This document shows positions 1-7,155 of a stretch of DNA of 11,377 bases, piece by piece. Source of the DNA: Campylobacterales bacterium (GTDB lineage: Bacteria > Campylobacterota > Campylobacteria > Campylobacterales > QNZT01); assembly GCA_015662615.1 (NCBI GenBank), contig DQTU01000337.1, positions 1 through 11,377 on the forward strand. Reading direction: 5' to 3'. Below the pieces are notes generated by a model. The model was not told the DNA's origin, searched no databases, and saw only the letters and a list, made by a program, of their open reading frames with translations. Positions within the stretch are counted from its first letter, which is position 1, and each line of letters starts with the position of its first letter. The translations under genes and the position numbers were made by a program.

Positions 1-2
1 CT

Positions 3-283
3 AAGATAGCGTTTGAACATCAAAATAACCCTAACTAGGTCACTCGTGAAGAGTTAATTGAGATGATTAAAAATAGTGAAGATGTTACTCAGGTTGATGT
101 CTCTGAAATTACGGATATGAGTAGGTTATTTTATGAACAAAGAGATTTTAACCAACCTATAGGAAATTGGGATGTCTCTAACGTGACTCATATGAACAGT
201 ATGCTTTATGGTCTAGGCATGATTTTTAACCAACCAATTGGAAATTGGAATGTTAGTAAAGTGACGAATATGAGTTTCCATAT
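3..283 (+). pseudogene. Fragment of a BspA-like (DUF285) repeat surface protein, broken
   Basis: Reading the frame of the ATG at 63 gives a DUF285/BspA-like repeat protein, a family usually found in secreted or surface proteins. Two copies of the unit FNQPIGNWDVSNVTHMN (second copy FNQPIGNWNVSKVTNMS) are visible, 26 residues apart. The same frame continues upstream of the ATG as KIAFEHQNNPN, a TAG stop at 36-38, then VTREELIEMIK, which is the usual lead-in to such repeats. The stop is therefore probably an internal nonsense mutation, not the true upstream boundary. After VTNMS the expected repeat ends abruptly and the frame runs into FHILYYYNL and a stop at 303-305, which is unrelated sequence. 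The fragment thus has a nonsense codon inside and no natural 3' end. The true N-terminus may lie left of the window. No ribosome binding site precedes the ATG at 63. Confidence 0.6.
147..278 (+). repeat. Two tandem DUF285 repeat units, 78-bp period
   Basis: The DNA encoding FNQP...VT.M occurs at 147-200 and again at 225-278, a 78-bp (26-residue) period. The first half of each unit (tttaaccaacc, ggaaattgg) is nearly identical, while the second half differs mainly at synonymous or conservative positions. This is normal internal repetition of BspA-like proteins. The second copy is cut short near 278. Confidence 0.6.
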
Positions 284-719
284 CCTTTATTATTATAATC
301 TGTAGTTCCCTCTCCTGTGCTAACAACACTCTCATAAGAAAAAGCCATCCCCAAAATAGGACTAGTATCTTTTTTTATGATGTGCTTATCAGAAAACCGA
401 TTATTAAAAAAACTCTTTATACGGATGCAATGTATACTGCCAATGATCCTTTTTATCACCACTGATATCTGCAAAGCCAATAGCAATTTTAAAGTTTTCT
501 ATTTGACCTTCATCTAACCGCTTGGCTGGAAACATTTTAACACCTACCTCATTTTGATCGACATCTTCTTCTGTATTTTTAAAAACAAAACTCCAACTTC
601 CATTATCGTTATGTTCTACTAACTGTACAAGTGCTATTTGTTGTAAGCATAGATGCCCCAACTGCAAAGTTTTCATCATGGGCAACTATTACAGGAGAAT
701 AACCCTGTGGATAAGAGAT
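283..719 (-). pseudogene. Frameshifted remnant of an unrecognised protein gene
   Basis: Three consecutive minus-strand stretches in different frames read like one protein. From 719 down to 609: ISYPQGYSPVIVAHDENF... ending at TAA. From about 635 down to 404: LVEHNDNGSWSFVFKN... to HPYKEFF and TAA. From about 406 down to 283: NNRFSDKHIIKKDTSPILG... to DYNNKGYGN. Both changes of frame equal one extra base. The second lies in a run of seven A's (406-412): with six, HPYKEFF would read straight into NNRFSDKH. No start codon or ribosome binding site is apparent upstream of 719, and a TAA stands two codons before ISYP. The composition is soluble and rich in D, N and aromatic residues. I do not recognise the family. 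If the extra bases are sequencing errors, part of this could be an intact gene, but the missing start argues for decay. Confidence 0.5.
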
Positions 720-808
720 CTGAGTTTATCAATATACTACTTAAGATAGATGTTGGGTTTTAACCTTTTTAATATTAACACTATCCCAAAACTCTGTATA
801 GATAGTAA

Positions 809-846
809 ACCTGTTGCGATATAAAATCATTTATATCGCAACAGGT
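809..846. terminator. 17-bp perfect hairpin, possible bidirectional terminator
   Basis: Positions 809-825 are perfectly complementary to 830-846 around a 4-nt loop (atca). The core is CCTGTTGCGATATAA. It lies about 45 bp past the stop codon of the minus-strand metF-like gene, where a terminator is expected. Neither side has the run of T's of a classical intrinsic terminator, so it could instead be a repeat end or an mRNA-stabilising stem. The rest of 720-889 shows no coding signal. Confidence 0.45.
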
Positions 847-889
847 CTAGTGTTAAAAATTATAAGCAGTACTATTTGATTTGCTATTA

Positions 890-1810
890 TTACAGTATAC
901 TCTCAATAATGGTTTTTGCCAATGCAAAGTTATTGGCAGCCATTAGGTGCATTTTTGGATGTAAATCATAGATTTTGCCAAAAGTTTTAACACTTAGCTC
1001 CAATCCTACTCTGTCTTGCTCTTCATTAGAGATTTTTTTTGCATTAAAAAGTTTCTCGCCCCACTCTTTTGGAACTTCTACTCCTGGCACATGTGCTGTT
1101 AAAAACTGAGCAGTTCGTAGTTTTGTGATTGGGAAATATCCTAAAATAAGTTGTGCGTCATCTGCTTTACTTCCTGCTTCTATTTTCGCTTTTTCAAATA
1201 GCTCTAAAAGCATTTTTGCATTTTCCACGCTATAAACTGGTTGCGTAATGATAGCATATGCACCATGTTCGAGTTTTAACTTCATCTTTTTTTGAAGATT
1301 TTTTGGATTTTTTGCAAATGCATTGGCAACAGCAAAAGGATAAATTGGCTTAGTTCTTACATCCAAAGGTTTCCCAGCATAATCAATCCCACCATTAAAA
1401 CATTTGATAATATCCAGTAAAAGCGTACTATTACCTTCAAATACCCCTTTTGTCTGCGGCTGGTCACTCATCGAAGCGGGATCGCCTGTCAATGCTAAAA
1501 TCGCTCTTACATCCACATCATTTGCACCTAAAAGATCTGATTGGAGTCCTATTTTATTTCGATCTCGCATTGACATGGTCGCAATAGTTGGTTTTTTAAA
1601 AGCAGTTTGCAGTTTTAACGAAGCAAATAGTGCACTATATTTCATCTTTGCAAGTGGCGAATCAGTCACTGAAAATCCATCTACCTTCTTATGAAGACCC
1701 AACTCTTTTATGCGTTCGATGATTGGATCAAAGGTTGCAGAGTGTTTTGGTGTGGTTTCTAGTGTTAAAAATGTATCGTTTTTAAGTTTTTCTATAAATT
1801 GTTCAAACAT
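890..1810 (-). CDS. metF: Methylenetetrahydrofolate reductase family protein (MetF-like)
   Basis: The 306-residue protein belongs to the methylenetetrahydrofolate reductase family, FAD enzymes that reduce 5,10-methylene-THF to 5-methyl-THF for methionine synthesis. Family landmarks in order are: E18 in LETTPKH, where the catalytic glutamate of E. coli MetF lies; DGFSVTDSPLAKMKYSA (44-60); MSMRDRNKIGLQ (79-90); the flavin-contacting ALTGD (106-110); and ITQPVYS (188-194), matching the substrate-contacting ITQ of MetF. Length is close to the usual 290-310. The N-terminus lacks the typical FEFFPP signature and the protein differs clearly from E. coli MetF, so a related activity or a second paralogue is possible. 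The start is the ATG at 1808-1810. There is no Shine-Dalgarno sequence, but a TATAAT lies 6 nt upstream, suggesting leaderless translation. It diverges from serB. Confidence 0.8.
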   Translation of the reverse strand: MFEQFIEKLKNDTFLTLETTPKHSATFDPIIERIKELGLHKKVDGFSVTDSPLAKMKYSALFASLKLQTAFKKPTIATMSMRDRNKIGLQSDLLGANDVDVRAILALTGDPASMSDQPQTKGVFEGNSTLLLDIIKCFNGGIDYAGKPLDVRTKPIYPFAVANAFAKNPKNLQKKMKLKLEHGAYAIITQPVYSVENAKMLLELFEKAKIEAGSKADDAQLILGYFPITKLRTAQFLTAHVPGVEVPKEWGEKLFNAKKISNEEQDRVGLELSVKTFGKIYDLHPKMHLMAANNFALAKTIIESIL

Positions 1811-1815
1811 TTTGG

Positions 1816-1822
1816 TATTATA
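1816..1822. promoter_or_regulatory. Overlapping divergent -10 boxes for metF and serB
   Basis: On the minus strand 1822-1817 reads TATAAT, 6 nt before the metF ATG, so the expected transcription start is at or beside the start codon. On the plus strand 1816-1821 reads TATTAT, which would start transcription near 1828 and give serB a leader of about 18 nt. Both have T-rich DNA upstream and no recognisable -35 box, as usual for Campylobacterota. Because the boxes share bases, polymerase probably cannot occupy both at once. Confidence 0.5.
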
Positions 1823-1845
1823 TCGAAAAAATTTAAGGAACGAAC

Positions 1846-2466
1846 ATGAAACTGTGTGTATTTGATTTTGACTCTACGCTCATGGATGGAGAGACAATTG
1901 ACTTTTTAGCACGACCTTTGGGACTGGAAGAGAAAGTTGCAGGAATTACTGAAAAAGCAATGCAAGGAGAGCTTGATTTTTTTGAAAGCTTAACGAATAG
2001 AGTTTCGTTACTTAAAGGGTTAGAACAATCAAAAGTTGATAAAATCTGCCAGAACCTTCCTTATATGCCTGGGGCAAAAGAGACCATTAGTGAACTTAAA
2101 AAGTTAGGCTACACCGTAATCGTATTTAGCGGTGGGTTTAGAAATGCTACCTCGTATGCTAAAGATATCTTAGGATTTGATGCTGATTTTTCAAATATCT
2201 TACACCAAAGAGAAGGAATTCTTACGGGACTTGTAGGTGGAGATATGATGTTTGACTTCTCAAAAGGGGATATGATAGTACGTATCCAAAACCTTTTAGG
2301 GGTTGACAGAAAAGATACCTTAGTGGTCGGAGATGGAGCAAATGATAGGTCAATGTTTGAACATGCCGATACTAGAATAGCCTTTTGCGCTAAAGACATT
2401 TTGAAAAAAGAGGCAAATATCATAATAGATACAAAAGATTTGATGGAAATATTAAAACAGATTTAA
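1846..2466 (+). CDS. serB: Phosphoserine phosphatase SerB
   Basis: This 206-residue HAD-superfamily phosphatase carries out the last step of serine synthesis, phosphoserine to serine. All motifs are present: DFDSTL at 7-12 with nucleophile D7 and acid/base D9; E16 in DGE, the substrate-binding glutamate of SerB proteins; SGGF at 95-98 (motif II); K140 followed by GD (motif III); and GDGANDRSM at 162-170 (motif IV, Mg2+ site). Residues about 13-80 form the helical cap. It lacks the N-terminal ACT-like region of the 322-residue E. coli enzyme, as is normal for the short form in Campylobacterota. The ATG at 1846 follows AAGGA at 1835-1839 with good spacing. In C. jejuni serB and tal are also neighbours (from memory), matching the order here. 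Confidence 0.93.
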   Translation: MKLCVFDFDSTLMDGETIDFLARPLGLEEKVAGITEKAMQGELDFFESLTNRVSLLKGLEQSKVDKICQNLPYMPGAKETISELKKLGYTVIVFSGGFRNATSYAKDILGFDADFSNILHQREGILTGLVGGDMMFDFSKGDMIVRIQNLLGVDRKDTLVVGDGANDRSMFEHADTRIAFCAKDILKKEANIIIDTKDLMEILKQI

Positions 2467-2564
2467 GCACGGTTTACTGTGCGTGAGCTCTCTGCTGAAG
2501 ATCTCGATGCCCCTTGAGGGTAGAACTTAGTGTTAGCGTAGCAAAAGGGACTTGTTCCTTTTGC
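2467..2564 (+). other. Structured GC-rich spacer between serB and tal
   Basis: Starting directly after the serB stop, this stretch is about 50% G+C by hand count, well above its AT-rich surroundings. It can form successive stems: GCACGG/CTGTGC (2467-2472 with 2477-2482, loop TTTA); GCGTGAG with CTCGATGC (2481-2487 with 2503-2510, one bulge); a small CCC/GGG hairpin with loop TTGA (2511-2520); and a 10-bp stem GCAAAAGGGA with TTCCTTTTGC's complement region (2541-2550 with 2555-2564, one G-T pair, loop CTTG). The first two stems share 2481-2482 and cannot both form fully. No U-run follows the last stem. It may be a serB terminator region, a tal leader, a small RNA or a dispersed palindromic element. 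I cannot assign it to a known RNA family. Confidence 0.4.
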
Positions 2565-2591
2565 GTAATTAAAATAAATGAAGGAACTGCA

Positions 2592-3578
2592 ATGTACATA
2601 GAAGATGCAAAATTCTCACTTTGGTGTGATTTTATTGAGAGAGATTTTTTAAGTGATGGTTTAAACAGACTAATTGATGAAAAAATTGTCAATGGAGCAA
2701 CAAGCAACCCCTCAATCTTTAAAAATGCGTTTTTAACTTCGCCTGCTTATAAAGATGACATCCAAAAGCTAAAGGGAAAAGAGCCAAAAGAGATTTATGA
2801 GACGCTAGCTATAAAAGATATTCAAACTTCTGCCGATTTACTTGAAGATCTATACAAAAATAGTGATGATGGATTTATCAGTATTGAGGTTGATCCAACA
2901 CTTTGTGATGATGCTAAGATGACTATTGAAGAAGCAAGAAGACTTCATACGGCAATTGATCGTGAAAATGTCATGATCAAAATTCCTGCGACAGATGCTG
3001 GATTTATAGCCATGGAGCAGTTGATTAGTGAAGGAATTCACATCAATGCAACTTTAATATTTTCTCCTGCACAAGCAAAAGGGTGTTTGGATGCGTTTGA
3101 AAAAGGTTCATCTGATATATCAGGAGCTTTACCAAAAGCAGTTATCAGCGTTTTTGTAAGTCGGTTTGATAGAAAAATGGATGAAGCATTTTTTGGTAGA
3201 AATATCAAAAAAGGACTTTTAGGCATCATAAATGCTACAAAAATTTACCATGATGTACAAAATAGAGGTTTAGAAAATGTAAGAACCCTATTTGCAAGTA
3301 CAGGTGTTAAGGATAATGCGTTTGTAGAAGATTATTACATCACAAATCTTCTGTTGGCAAATAGTATCAATACCGCACCGATTGATACTATCGATGCATT
3401 TGTAAAAACAGGAATTAAAGAGGCAAAAGAGCCTATCGATATTGATATCGTTGATGGGTTTTATGAAGTTTTAGAAACACAAGAGTTTGATATGGATGCA
3501 ATCTATAAAGAGCTTATGGATGAGGGGCTAGAAGCATTTAAAGATGCTTTTGCAGATATTTTAAAAGCGTTAGATTAA
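2592..3578 (+). CDS. tal: Transaldolase
   Basis: This 328-residue class I aldolase-type enzyme moves a dihydroxyacetone unit between sugar phosphates in the non-oxidative pentose phosphate pathway. Family motifs are GATSNPSIFKNA (35-46), ISIEVDPT (96-103), the active-site strand VMIKIPAT with Schiff-base lysine K130, INATLIFSPAQA (151-162) and FASTGVK (234-240). Length and motifs fit the longer bacterial transaldolase type also found in mycobacteria and cyanobacteria. The start is the ATG at 2592, with AAGGA at 2581-2585. The frame stays open upstream to a TTG at 2514, but those 26 codons fall in the hairpin-rich spacer, have no family resemblance and would place the start before the good ribosome binding site. 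The stop is followed by a possible pseudoknot before the next gene. Confidence 0.92.
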   Translation: MYIEDAKFSLWCDFIERDFLSDGLNRLIDEKIVNGATSNPSIFKNAFLTSPAYKDDIQKLKGKEPKEIYETLAIKDIQTSADLLEDLYKNSDDGFISIEVDPTLCDDAKMTIEEARRLHTAIDRENVMIKIPATDAGFIAMEQLISEGIHINATLIFSPAQAKGCLDAFEKGSSDISGALPKAVISVFVSRFDRKMDEAFFGRNIKKGLLGIINATKIYHDVQNRGLENVRTLFASTGVKDNAFVEDYYITNLLLANSINTAPIDTIDAFVKTGIKEAKEPIDIDIVDGFYEVLETQEFDMDAIYKELMDEGLEAFKDAFADILKALD

Positions 3579-3580
3579 CT

Positions 3581-3635
3581 CTTTGTAGATGTATTTATAC
3601 TTCTACAAATGGAAGTATAAATATAAAGGACAAAG
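3581..3635 (+). promoter_or_regulatory. Possible pseudoknot leader before the pilT-like gene
   Basis: A perfect 12-bp hairpin pairs 3592-3603 (TATTTATACTTC) with 3612-3623 (GAAGTATAAATA), with an 8-nt loop. The loop contains TACAAA, complementary to TTTGTA at 3582-3587; with the adjoining bases TTTGTAG (3582-3588) matches CTACAAA (3603-3609). This order of arms is that of an H-type pseudoknot. The same 5' arm, as CTTTGT (3581-3586), is also complementary to ACAAAG at 3630-3635, directly before the ATG and touching the ribosome binding site AAAGGA (3625-3630). The alternatives could expose or hide that site. Pairings are visible in the sequence; a regulatory role is inference. Confidence 0.4.
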
Positions 3636-4904
3636 ATGACCACAGTAGGTATTGATAAGTTGGTTGAAGAGCAGATGCAGGCAGGTTCAATGAATCAAGT
3701 AACAAATGAACTAAATGATACAACCTCAACCAACCTCAAAAAAGAAGCAGATTTTGAAGCCGATAAACTTGAATTTAAAATGATTAAAAAGCTAGAGTTC
3801 TATTTAGAAGGGCTTGTCAAACATGGCGGTAGTGATTTACATATCAAAAGTTCTTCACTTATTCGAGGAAGAATCAACGGTGAAATGATGCCGCTATCTA
3901 ATGAACTATTAACTCATGCAGATGGTATACAACTTGCCAAAGAGGTATTAAAAAGTAGATTTAAAGAGTTAGTAGAAAACAAAAGTATTGATTTTAACTA
4001 CAAACTCAATGAAAAATATCGCTTTCGTGGAAATATGTTTTTTCAAACCGATGGTGTTTCTGCAGTCTTTAGGGTAATTCCTGTAGATATCCCTACAATG
4101 GAAGATCTCAAACTACCAAAATCAATCGAAAAATTTTGTCATCTCAAACGTGGCTTAGTATTAGTCACAGGTCCTACAGGAAGCGGTAAATCAACTACAC
4201 TTGCCTCTATCTTAAACCAAATCAATAAAGATCAAAGAAAACACATCATTACCATTGAAGACCCTGTAGAGTTTGTTTACAAAGATCAAAATTCACTCAT
4301 TAACCAAAGAGCTATAGGACAAGATGCTTTAGATTTTTCAACCGCACTTCGTGCAGCACTTCGTGAAGATCCAGATGTTATACTGGTGGGAGAGATGCGT
4401 GATATGGAAACCATTGAGACTGCTATGCATGCTGCTGAGACTGGACACCTCGTACTTTCAACATTACATACAGTAGATGCTAAAGATACCATCAATAGAA
4501 TTATTGGTATGTTTCCGGGAAATGAGCAAAATAAAATCCGAATGTCATTAGCAGCAACTTTGCAAGGTGTACTTTCACAAAGACTCGTCAAAACTGTAGA
4601 CAACAAAAGAGTAGCGGCAATTGAGATCTTATTTAAAAACGCTCGTATTGAATCCCTTATATCTGAATCTAGAGATAGTGAAATTACCGATGCTATTGCA
4701 GAGGGTAAAGATATCTACGGTATGCAAACATTCGATCAAGCACTTTTAGATCTTTATAAAAATGGTAAAATTTCAGAACAAGAGACACTTCTAAATGCTA
4801 CAAATGCAAGTGATCTAAAAATGAAAATGACCAGCCATGACAGCGAATCTAGCGGGGAAGTAAACCTTGTAGAGAGCATGATCGACCTTAAGATAGAAGA
4901 ATAA
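3636..4904 (+). CDS. Type IV pilus twitching ATPase, PilT/PilU family
   Basis: This 422-residue hexameric secretion/pilus ATPase would act on the cytoplasmic side of the inner membrane, probably powering pilus retraction. Residues about 46-150 form the N-terminal PAS-like domain (SDLHIK at 66-71). The RecA-like domain has Walker A GPTGSGKST (179-187), the Asp box TIEDPVEF (206-213), Walker B VILVGEMRD (248-256) with glutamate E253, and the His box STLHTVDA (275-282). The C-terminal AIRNLIRE motif essential in PilT is replaced by ARIESLISE (336-344), and GMQTFDQAL (362-370) with LYKNGKI recalls PilU-type proteins, so PilU-like is as likely as PilT. The protein is longer than PilT (about 345) because of a polar N-terminal tail of about 45 residues and a polar C-terminal tail. 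No other pilus genes are in the window. AAAGGA at 3625-3630 supports the ATG. Confidence 0.85.
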   Translation: MTTVGIDKLVEEQMQAGSMNQVTNELNDTTSTNLKKEADFEADKLEFKMIKKLEFYLEGLVKHGGSDLHIKSSSLIRGRINGEMMPLSNELLTHADGIQLAKEVLKSRFKELVENKSIDFNYKLNEKYRFRGNMFFQTDGVSAVFRVIPVDIPTMEDLKLPKSIEKFCHLKRGLVLVTGPTGSGKSTTLASILNQINKDQRKHIITIEDPVEFVYKDQNSLINQRAIGQDALDFSTALRAALREDPDVILVGEMRDMETIETAMHAAETGHLVLSTLHTVDAKDTINRIIGMFPGNEQNKIRMSLAATLQGVLSQRLVKTVDNKRVAAIEILFKNARIESLISESRDSEITDAIAEGKDIYGMQTFDQALLDLYKNGKISEQETLLNATNASDLKMKMTSHDSESSGEVNLVESMIDLKIEE

Positions 4905-4927
4905 GCAAAACTTTAGATACTTTTTAG

Positions 4928-4961
4928 TAGAATGCCCGTCTTAAAAAAATTAAAAAAAGGA
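4928..4961 (+). promoter_or_regulatory. Likely promoter and ribosome binding site of rplY
   Basis: TAGAAT at 4928-4933, behind a T-rich stretch, is a plausible -10 box that would start transcription near 4940. AAAGGA at 4956-4961 is a good ribosome binding site 5 nt before the rplY ATG. The 62-bp gap after the pilT-like gene leaves room for separate control of rplY, pth and the permease. Confidence 0.4.
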
Positions 4962-4966
4962 ACACT

Positions 4967-5503
4967 ATGCTAGAAGGTATCGTTAGAGATAGTATCGGGA
5001 AAAAAGCTACTAAAGCTTATAGACGAGATGGTTATCTAATCGCCAACATTTACGCCAAAGGATTAGAAAATATCAATGCTGCATTTAAATCAAATGAGTT
5101 TATTAAAGCAGTTAGAGCAAAAGAGGCATTGATTTTTGATGTAAAAGTTGGAGATAAGACACTTCCTGTAGTGATACAAGAGTATCAAAGAGATCCAGTA
5201 ACAAATCAACTGCTTCATGTTGATTTGAGAGTTGCACAAAAAGGTGAATTATCAAAATACTTAGTTCCCGTAGCAACGACAGGAATACCAAAAGGTCTTA
5301 AAAATAAAGGTGTTTTAATCATTTCTAAAAAAAGACTTCTTGTAAAATGTAAAGCTGAAGATCTTCCAAACTCATTTACACTTGATGTGTCTGATCTTGA
5401 TGTTGGTGATTCAATTCTTATCAGAGATCTTGAAGCAATTAAAAATGTTCAACTTATGGACTCAGATAGAGTTTCAATTGTTGGTGTAATTAAAGCTAAA
5501 TAG
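4967..5503 (+). CDS. rplY: 50S ribosomal protein L25 (Ctc form)
   Basis: This 178-residue two-domain L25/Ctc protein binds 5S rRNA in the large ribosomal subunit. The N-terminal L25 domain (about 1-90) opens with LEGIVRDSIGKKATKAYRRD, the normal start of the family, and contains VIQEYQRDPVTNQLLHVDL (about 69-87), matching the conserved segment around DPV...HVD. The C-terminal TL5 domain (about 95-178) includes VPVATTGIPKGLKNKGV and the acidic run LDVSDLDVGDSILIRDL. The length matches Ctc forms and not the 94-residue E. coli L25. The neighbour pth, 10 bp downstream, is the usual partner and both act in translation. The order rplY-pth-permease is also that of H. pylori and C. jejuni (from memory). 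Confidence 0.93.
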   Translation: MLEGIVRDSIGKKATKAYRRDGYLIANIYAKGLENINAAFKSNEFIKAVRAKEALIFDVKVGDKTLPVVIQEYQRDPVTNQLLHVDLRVAQKGELSKYLVPVATTGIPKGLKNKGVLIISKKRLLVKCKAEDLPNSFTLDVSDLDVGDSILIRDLEAIKNVQLMDSDRVSIVGVIKAK

Positions 5504-5513
5504 AACATTTAAT

Positions 5514-6074
5514 ATGACACTTATTGTCGGGCTAGGTAACCCTACTGACAAATACAAAAACAATCGACACAATATCGGTTTTATGGTCATTGACAAACTC
5601 GTCAATGACCATAATGCTACAAACATCACAAAAGCCTCTTTCAAAGGTTTTCTTTTCAAATCCAAAAACTTACTACTTTTAAAACCCATGACCTTTATGA
5701 ATCTCTCTGGAGAGAGCGTACAAGCCGTAGATTCCTACTATAAACCAGATCAAATCATAGTCATCCATGATGAGTTAGATGTCTCTTTTGGGGAAATTCG
5801 ATTTAAAAATGGTGGCAGTCATGGTGGTCATAATGGGCTTAGGTCAATTGACGCAAATATCGGAGTGGATTATGACAGAATCCGAATGGGAATTTCCCGT
5901 CCAGAATTTAAAAGTGGGGTCACCAAACATGTACTTAGTGATTTTTCTAAAGAGCAGCAACCATGTCTTAAAACTGTTATTGAAAAAGCGTCTGAAATTG
6001 TACTTGATTTAGCGGGAGTAGAGATTAAATCCATTCAGCAAAAACACGCTTCCAAAAAAAGCTATTGTGAATGA
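5514..6074 (+). CDS. pth: Peptidyl-tRNA hydrolase
   Basis: This 186-residue cytoplasmic enzyme cleaves peptidyl-tRNA released from stalled ribosomes and recycles the tRNA. Family residues are all present: GLGNP (6-10) with N9; RHNIGF (18-23) with catalytic H19; KPMTFMNLSGE (57-67) with N63; HDELDV (85-90) with D86; and GGSHGGHNGLRSI (100-112) with N107. Length is typical (E. coli 194). The ATG at 5514 has only a weak upstream ribosome binding site; at 10 bp from the rplY stop, translation may be coupled to rplY. The last bases overlap the next gene as ATGA (6071-6074). The C-terminal tail is basic and rich in K, Q and S, as is common. Confidence 0.93.
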   Translation: MTLIVGLGNPTDKYKNNRHNIGFMVIDKLVNDHNATNITKASFKGFLFKSKNLLLLKPMTFMNLSGESVQAVDSYYKPDQIIVIHDELDVSFGEIRFKNGGSHGGHNGLRSIDANIGVDYDRIRMGISRPEFKSGVTKHVLSDFSKEQQPCLKTVIEKASEIVLDLAGVEIKSIQQKHASKKSYCE

Positions 6075-7150
6075 AAAAATACCAAAGATTTATTGCAAAA
6101 CTATACATCAAAAACTTTTTACTTGTTTTTATAGCATTAGAGTTCTTCTTTATCGGAATGGATCTGTTACAAAATCTCAAACATATCACTAACTCTGCAA
6201 ATCTACAAATACTATATACCGTCAATCAACTACTCTATTACATAAATTTTACCCTACCATTGTCCCTTGTTTTTGCAATGCTTCTAACAATTTTTAGTAT
6301 TTTAAAATCTAATGAATTAGTTTCTATGTATGCATTGGGAATCTCAAAAAATGACTTGATAAAACCTATCATGATTATTGCATCGGCACTTACTGGAGTT
6401 TTTATAGCACTTAATTTTTTTACAGATTTTGTTGATGCTTATGAAAAAGCAAAAAATATCAAAAAGTACAACAATCCAGAGAAAACAACTAAAGAGATGT
6501 TTTTAAAATCTTACGATACCTACGCATATATTGGCGAACTATTTCCAGAGAAAAAAGAGGGAAAAGATCTAAAAATCTTCATTACAAAAGAACATAGACT
6601 AGTAGAAGTACTAGAAGCAAAAAATGCTACCTTTAAAAACAATCGCTGGAATCTTCAAGATGTTACCTCTATAAAAATCCCTGATTTAAACAATACATCA
6701 CAAGATACTAAACTAATTTTTCAAAAATTTGAAAGCAAAGAAGTACTGCATGGCTTTAAACCAAAAATTATCGATACTCTTTTTCAAAGACTCGCAAAAC
6801 TAACGATCCAAGATTCATTTAGTGCGATGAAACTACTTGATGAACAAAACCTAAACAGCGACAAAGTTAGATCAAATCTCTACACAATGCTCTTCTTTCC
6901 ACTCTTTGCCCCTATCGTCATATACGGTCTCTTCTTTCCACTTCCAGCGCAAAGAAGGGGATCAAATATAGCACTACTTAGCACACTCTATATCTTTAGT
7001 ATTTTAAGTATCTGGGGTGTTCTTTTTACATTGGCAAAAATATCTGCAAATGGCTCAGTATCACCTGAGTATGGGATCATAATTCCAATACTTTTGCTTG
7101 CACTCTTTGCTTCATTCATTTCTAGAAAATATCAAGTTAGGCATATCTGA
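6071..7150 (+). CDS. LptF/LptG-family lipopolysaccharide export permease
   Basis: This 359-residue inner-membrane protein of the YjgP/YjgQ (LptF/LptG) family helps extract lipopolysaccharide from the inner membrane as part of the Lpt ABC transporter. The layout is typical: three membrane helices (about 12-32, 57-77, 97-117), a large periplasmic beta-rich domain (about 135-265) and three more helices (about 270-290, 299-321, 334-351). SNELVSMYALGISKNDLIKP (80-99) is the conserved cytoplasmic coupling segment after helix 2. I cannot tell LptF from LptG by eye, so no symbol is given. It overlaps pth by 4 bp (ATGA) and is probably translated by coupling with it. Only 21 bp separate its stop from znuA, where a new promoter is visible. 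Confidence 0.85.
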   Translation: MKKYQRFIAKLYIKNFLLVFIALEFFFIGMDLLQNLKHITNSANLQILYTVNQLLYYINFTLPLSLVFAMLLTIFSILKSNELVSMYALGISKNDLIKPIMIIASALTGVFIALNFFTDFVDAYEKAKNIKKYNNPEKTTKEMFLKSYDTYAYIGELFPEKKEGKDLKIFITKEHRLVEVLEAKNATFKNNRWNLQDVTSIKIPDLNNTSQDTKLIFQKFESKEVLHGFKPKIIDTLFQRLAKLTIQDSFSAMKLLDEQNLNSDKVRSNLYTMLFFPLFAPIVIYGLFFPLPAQRRGSNIALLSTLYIFSILSIWGVLFTLAKISANGSVSPEYGIIIPILLLALFASFISRKYQVRHI

Positions 7151-7155
7151 TTTTT

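Noticed and set aside
706..714. TGTGGATAA, a perfect DnaA-box consensus (TTATCCACA on the minus strand)
   Set aside because: It stands alone, with no cluster, AT-rich unwinding region or dnaA nearby, and it falls in remnant coding sequence (Ser-Tyr-Pro-Gln).
1404..1694. Plus-strand 96-codon open frame opposite metF
   Set aside because: It is antisense to a well-supported family protein, with no ribosome binding site or recognisable domain.
2514..2591. Possible 26-codon N-terminal extension of transaldolase from a TTG
   Set aside because: It has no resemblance to the family N-terminus, lies in the hairpin-rich spacer, and the ATG at 2592 has a clear AAGGA site.
4286..4606. Minus-strand 106-codon open frame opposite the pilT-like gene
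   Set aside because: It mirrors the conserved ATPase core (Walker B and His box) on the other strand; the Cys/Ser-rich translation is typical of an antisense shadow.
5779..6012. Plus-strand 77-codon open frame inside pth
   Set aside because: It is a shadow of pth in another frame. All pth motifs are in the main frame and this one has no recognisable features.
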